This document shows, one piece after another, positions 60,630 to 64,000 of a DNA stretch of 64,000 nucleotides. This DNA is from Acanthaster planci. Its lineage: Eukaryota; Echinodermata; Asteroidea; Valvatida; Acanthasteridae. How positions within the stretch are numbered: position 1 is the first letter of the stretch; each line of letters opens with the position of its first letter. A model generated the notes under the pieces. The model was not told the DNA's origin. It saw only the letters and a list, made by a program, of their open reading frames with translations, and searched no databases. The stretch is from assembly GCF_001949145.1 (NCBI RefSeq), contig NW_019091403.1, forward strand, positions 327,650-391,649. Reading direction: 5' to 3'. Both the position numbers and the translations under genes were made by a program.

Positions 60630-63300
60630 GGGATTGAGCGGTCGAAGGCCGGTGATTTTCGAATGGGTTAGATGCTTCACGATTTCACAAAATGGTGGGC
60701 AGCTGACCGTAACGTCCACACGAACTGAAAAAAAAATCGCTTTCGAGTAAAGGAGATTGGAGAATAACGTCAGAAATCTTCGATGAAGGTGTTCAGCTGG
60801 CCTTCAGGAAAAGTATTCAGAGAAAAAACTATGCTGTCTCATTTATCTTTTGGTTTACCTGGGACTTCGTTTGTTTGTTGTTTTTTCTGGTTTTTTAGCT
60901 TTCACCTTAAGTTTTTGTTATTTACCTCATCAGCTCTCTAAGTTTACTATTTTTCAGCTTTTTTTTCTTCTGATTTATTTTTTGGCTGCAATATGGACAT
61001 TTATGTTTTAAACTAGTGGAGGATTTGCTTCAGCTAGCCAACTCTTTCCGCTTTGGAGAATCCCCCCCAAAACAGGAAAGCTAGAAACGACAGAGTAAAA
61101 AGCCACAACGGTTGGTTACTGATGACATGTAACAGTCGTCATGTCTTTCTTCCGATAGACTCGACTCCAGCCGCAAAGCTGTATTTTTTTGTGGGGTGTT
61201 CAAGAAACGTAGGTCTACCGCAATACATGTATTTGCATCGCACATCCCACTCTTTTTGGCCTTTGTGACAATGCTATGAATAGGCCGACATTCGTTAACA
61301 TTGTTGACTTAAGACTGATATTAAAGCAACCTTTTTTGGCAATAAATTGAAGTCCAAATTAACCCTTTTTAAACATAAACGGTAAACTTCGGTAAAAATC
61401 TGGCCTTTGCAGTGGTCTGTTCTCGGCTGGTATGAAATACAGCAAAGAAGCGAACATACAAGATGCAAAAAACCAAAAATACCCCAAAAACAAAAAAGAA
61501 ACCACCCGAATCGAAACAAACAAAAAGTATCGCTGATATTTACTGATAGCGATATTACTTATATATCACGTACCATTTCGCCACGTGACTTTTGGCAATG
61601 GAATTTTTGATAAAAAAGGAAGAAAAAAATGCGATAACCTGACTTCTTTTTGTAAAAATGCGTGACGAGTACAACTGCTACCTTTTTGGAAGGAATTTAT
61701 TCCCCAAAGAAGCCCCTACTTGGCCTACTGCGACAACATACCATAAATGTTTTAGGATGTGTCTCATTTTACTTCAAGAGAAAAATGTGGTTTGTTTTGA
61801 GATTTGAGTAGATTGTTAATTTGATGAACTGGCGTGTTTCTGTTTTGCCTTAAAGCAAGGCTGTCCATCTGACCTTCGACCAAGGTCCAAGTTTATAAAC
61901 GGACGCTTCCATTTTATTCTGACCAAATATTGAAATTGTTCTATCTTCACACAACGAAAACTGAAGGTGTGGTTTCAAGGAGGTAGGTCTGTAAAGTAGA
62001 TCAAGGCTTCAAGAAGCTTCAGTGAAACATTAGCCCAGAAGACTCGATGCACACAGACGTGTTTGCTCATAGCTGTTGATGGCAGCTACTTGGAATATTT
62101 ATTTTCCTTTTTTCCTATCCATCTTGATTTATCCAAAGCAAGGTAGGTCATATTTCCGTTCGTCGGGCAGCGCACAGGGACTGCAATCGGATGTCCGGTG
62201 TTTGCAAAGATATATTGCGCTCCTTTTTTAGCCCACGGACTTGTTCTCGGCGATGTGCACGCGTTTGGATGCTTTTGAACATCTACATATTATACAGTCC
62301 AAAAGTATCACTCATTCTCTATGCAGAGACAATTTATTTGGGAAAAATATCGTGGGGGGGGGAACACGATTTTAAGCCCGTCCCCGGAGAGAGGACTCCG
62401 TTTTCCTCGTCGGCTCTGATCTGCCCACGGACTTTTCTCGTCCTGCATTACAACTTCCCGTAAGCCAAATTTCATATTTTGTTGAATCCTTTCACGGTGC
62501 AGAAATGTCCGGAGATTTAAGGTATACATGTACGACGTGGGCAAACAATGCGACCTTTTATTTCTCGTCAGGTCTCAGCGGAAAATAAATCTGCAGTCTT
62601 AATGCCGGATTAATAAGCGCGATTTCCGAAGTATTTATTTTGTTCGTCGCGATTATACAAACAGCACTCTGGTGTACATCGTTTCGAGGCTGCTCACCAC
62701 AGTCTCTAAAGGGCAAGCATCGACCTGTTTTCTGATTATAAGCACAAAGTTGTCTCATTGTCGGAATGTTGTTTGTCGTGGAGGGAGACTTAGACTGGCA
62801 TTTACCCAAAAAAATAGCTCACGATGCTCAAGCCCCTCTCCCGGGGCCCCCTTTCCAGGGGCCCCCTCCCGCGGTTCCCCCTCCCCGTTGCCACAGGGGA
62901 CTGGAATTCAAGGCTATATCAAAGAGTGTAATTTAAGATGTAGGTGTATATTGTATCTTCCTATTTCAGAAACAAATAAACACCTGGGGGAGGGATCCCC
63001 AGGCTTCCCCCTCTTGTCCCCTCAACTGAAGAGATTACATGAACAAAATAGATAAATAAAGAAGGCCTATTAGCTGGCTAGTCACCTCTCCAATCCGTCA
63101 TCATCCACGACTGCTTGAAAAGGATACTACGTTTACAGGCACGGATCTAGGGTGGGGCGTGGGGTTGAACTCCCTGCTGGGGTGGCTACGTCTAAAGATT
63201 GTAAGATCCATAATCCATCAAGTATGGGGTCTTATTTTGCGTGTACGGTTAAGGACAAAACAAACAAATTAAGTGGCGTCACCAACGGCGACGACTCCCC
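60630..63300. other. Gene-free stretch
   Basis: Mostly A/T-rich. A C-rich tract with ggggcccc blocks lies at 62832-62890. The phrase gcccacggactt is repeated at about 62232 and 62425. No gene recognised. Confidence 0.4.
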
Positions 63301-63321
63301 CCATGAACAAAAATATACCCA

Positions 63322-63475
63322 GCAACGCCCCATGTCCAATCCCTATACACACCCTAGAGTATCGTTACCCAATTCCCCCCCCCATGTCTGAACAGAATTC
63401 CTGAGATTCCAATAAAACAGTGATCTACATGAAGGTGGGGGGTGCTCTTCGTCCCATATCTTCTCGCTTCAAATA
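63322..63475 (+). repeat. Dispersed repeat, copy 2
   Basis: A diverged direct copy of 60466-60625, in the same orientation and about 2.85 kb away. Confidence 0.75.
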
Positions 63476-63479
63476 TACA

Positions 63480-64000
63480 AAACTTTCCCACCTACCCTTC
63501 CAGTAACAAAATCCAGGACCCGCCCCTGGTTGAGACATTTGTGTATAGTATATCCTGTGATGTTTTTGAGTCGTTTTGAATTGAATCGATTAGTGAATTG
63601 TTAGTAAGAATGGCTATATATCTGTCCAACACAATGACATAAGGATACGTGGTTTGGGGGATGTCGCTTCGCGAATATCACTTGCTTCAATGCTGAAAGT
63701 CAAAATTGGATTTTGTTTGTAAGGTTTTGCAAAATGCAGGGCCAGTGACCTCGTTTGTAGTCGTTCAAACAGACTATCGTTATCAATTTGTCATTTGGAA
63801 TGTTTCAACGATAAGGTCAATATCAGCGTGCGGAAAAAAAAGGTGGACACCTACTTTGCCAAATTGACTGGTGTTTTATGAACGCCGCAACCTCCTGTCC
63901 ATTCTTCCCTTCTCAGGACTGGACAAGAGATGGCTTGACGCGCGTACAAGTGGAAATGAACATCGCGCACTTATTTCGTAGAGTTCGGCAAGCAAAGAAT
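63480..64000. other. Gene-free window end
   Basis: Nothing recognised in the last 520 bases. Confidence 0.4.

Noticed and set aside
1-64000. CRISPR arrays, bacterial operons or viral genes
   Set aside because: No such structure; the repeats are animal minisatellites and transposons.

Overview
The window comes from an animal nuclear genome. It has many GT-AG introns, tRNA-derived SINE-like copies, foldback elements and minisatellites, and one run of N (17027-17166). Gene content and intron sizes suggest a marine invertebrate deuterostome (echinoderm, hemichordate or cephalochordate). Dispersed repeats such as the one near 32010-32200 lean me weakly toward an echinoderm. I cannot fix the species from sequence alone.

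The first half (936-33520, + strand) is one large gene. I could follow it through 45 coding exons that keep an open frame from signal peptide to stop (7275 nt, 2424 aa). It encodes an ortholog of the cation-independent mannose-6-phosphate receptor (IGF2R/CI-MPR). It has a signal peptide, 15 complete MRH/CIMR repeats, a truncated 16th repeat, a poly-glycine stalk, one transmembrane helix and an 83-residue tail. The tail keeps a YSNV tyrosine signal and a C-terminal acidic-cluster DSDEDIL signal. The vertebrate fibronectin type II module in repeat 13 is absent, but a phase-1 intron lies exactly where it would sit. The promoter carries two MiT/TFE-type E-boxes (CLEAR-like). In intron 17 an unannotated, in-phase mini-exon would finish repeat 7 and then stop, giving a soluble 1065-aa receptor.

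After a 5.7-kb gene-free interval with A/T-rich, purine-rich and AACCACA-type low-complexity sequence, a convergent minus-strand gene (40883-39180, 6 exons, 354 aa) encodes a stathmin-domain protein resembling STMND1, with an N-terminal MGGC acylation motif.

The right part (about 41-64 kb) has no gene I can establish. It holds a foldback element, an A/CA-rich tract, TGTACA palindromes, a pair of diverged dispersed repeats (60466 and 63322) and a more GC-rich zone at about 47.5-52.6 kb. That zone contains weak candidate exons (49490-49505, 52434-52583, 52905-52943) that share intron phase 1 and may be the start of another gene.
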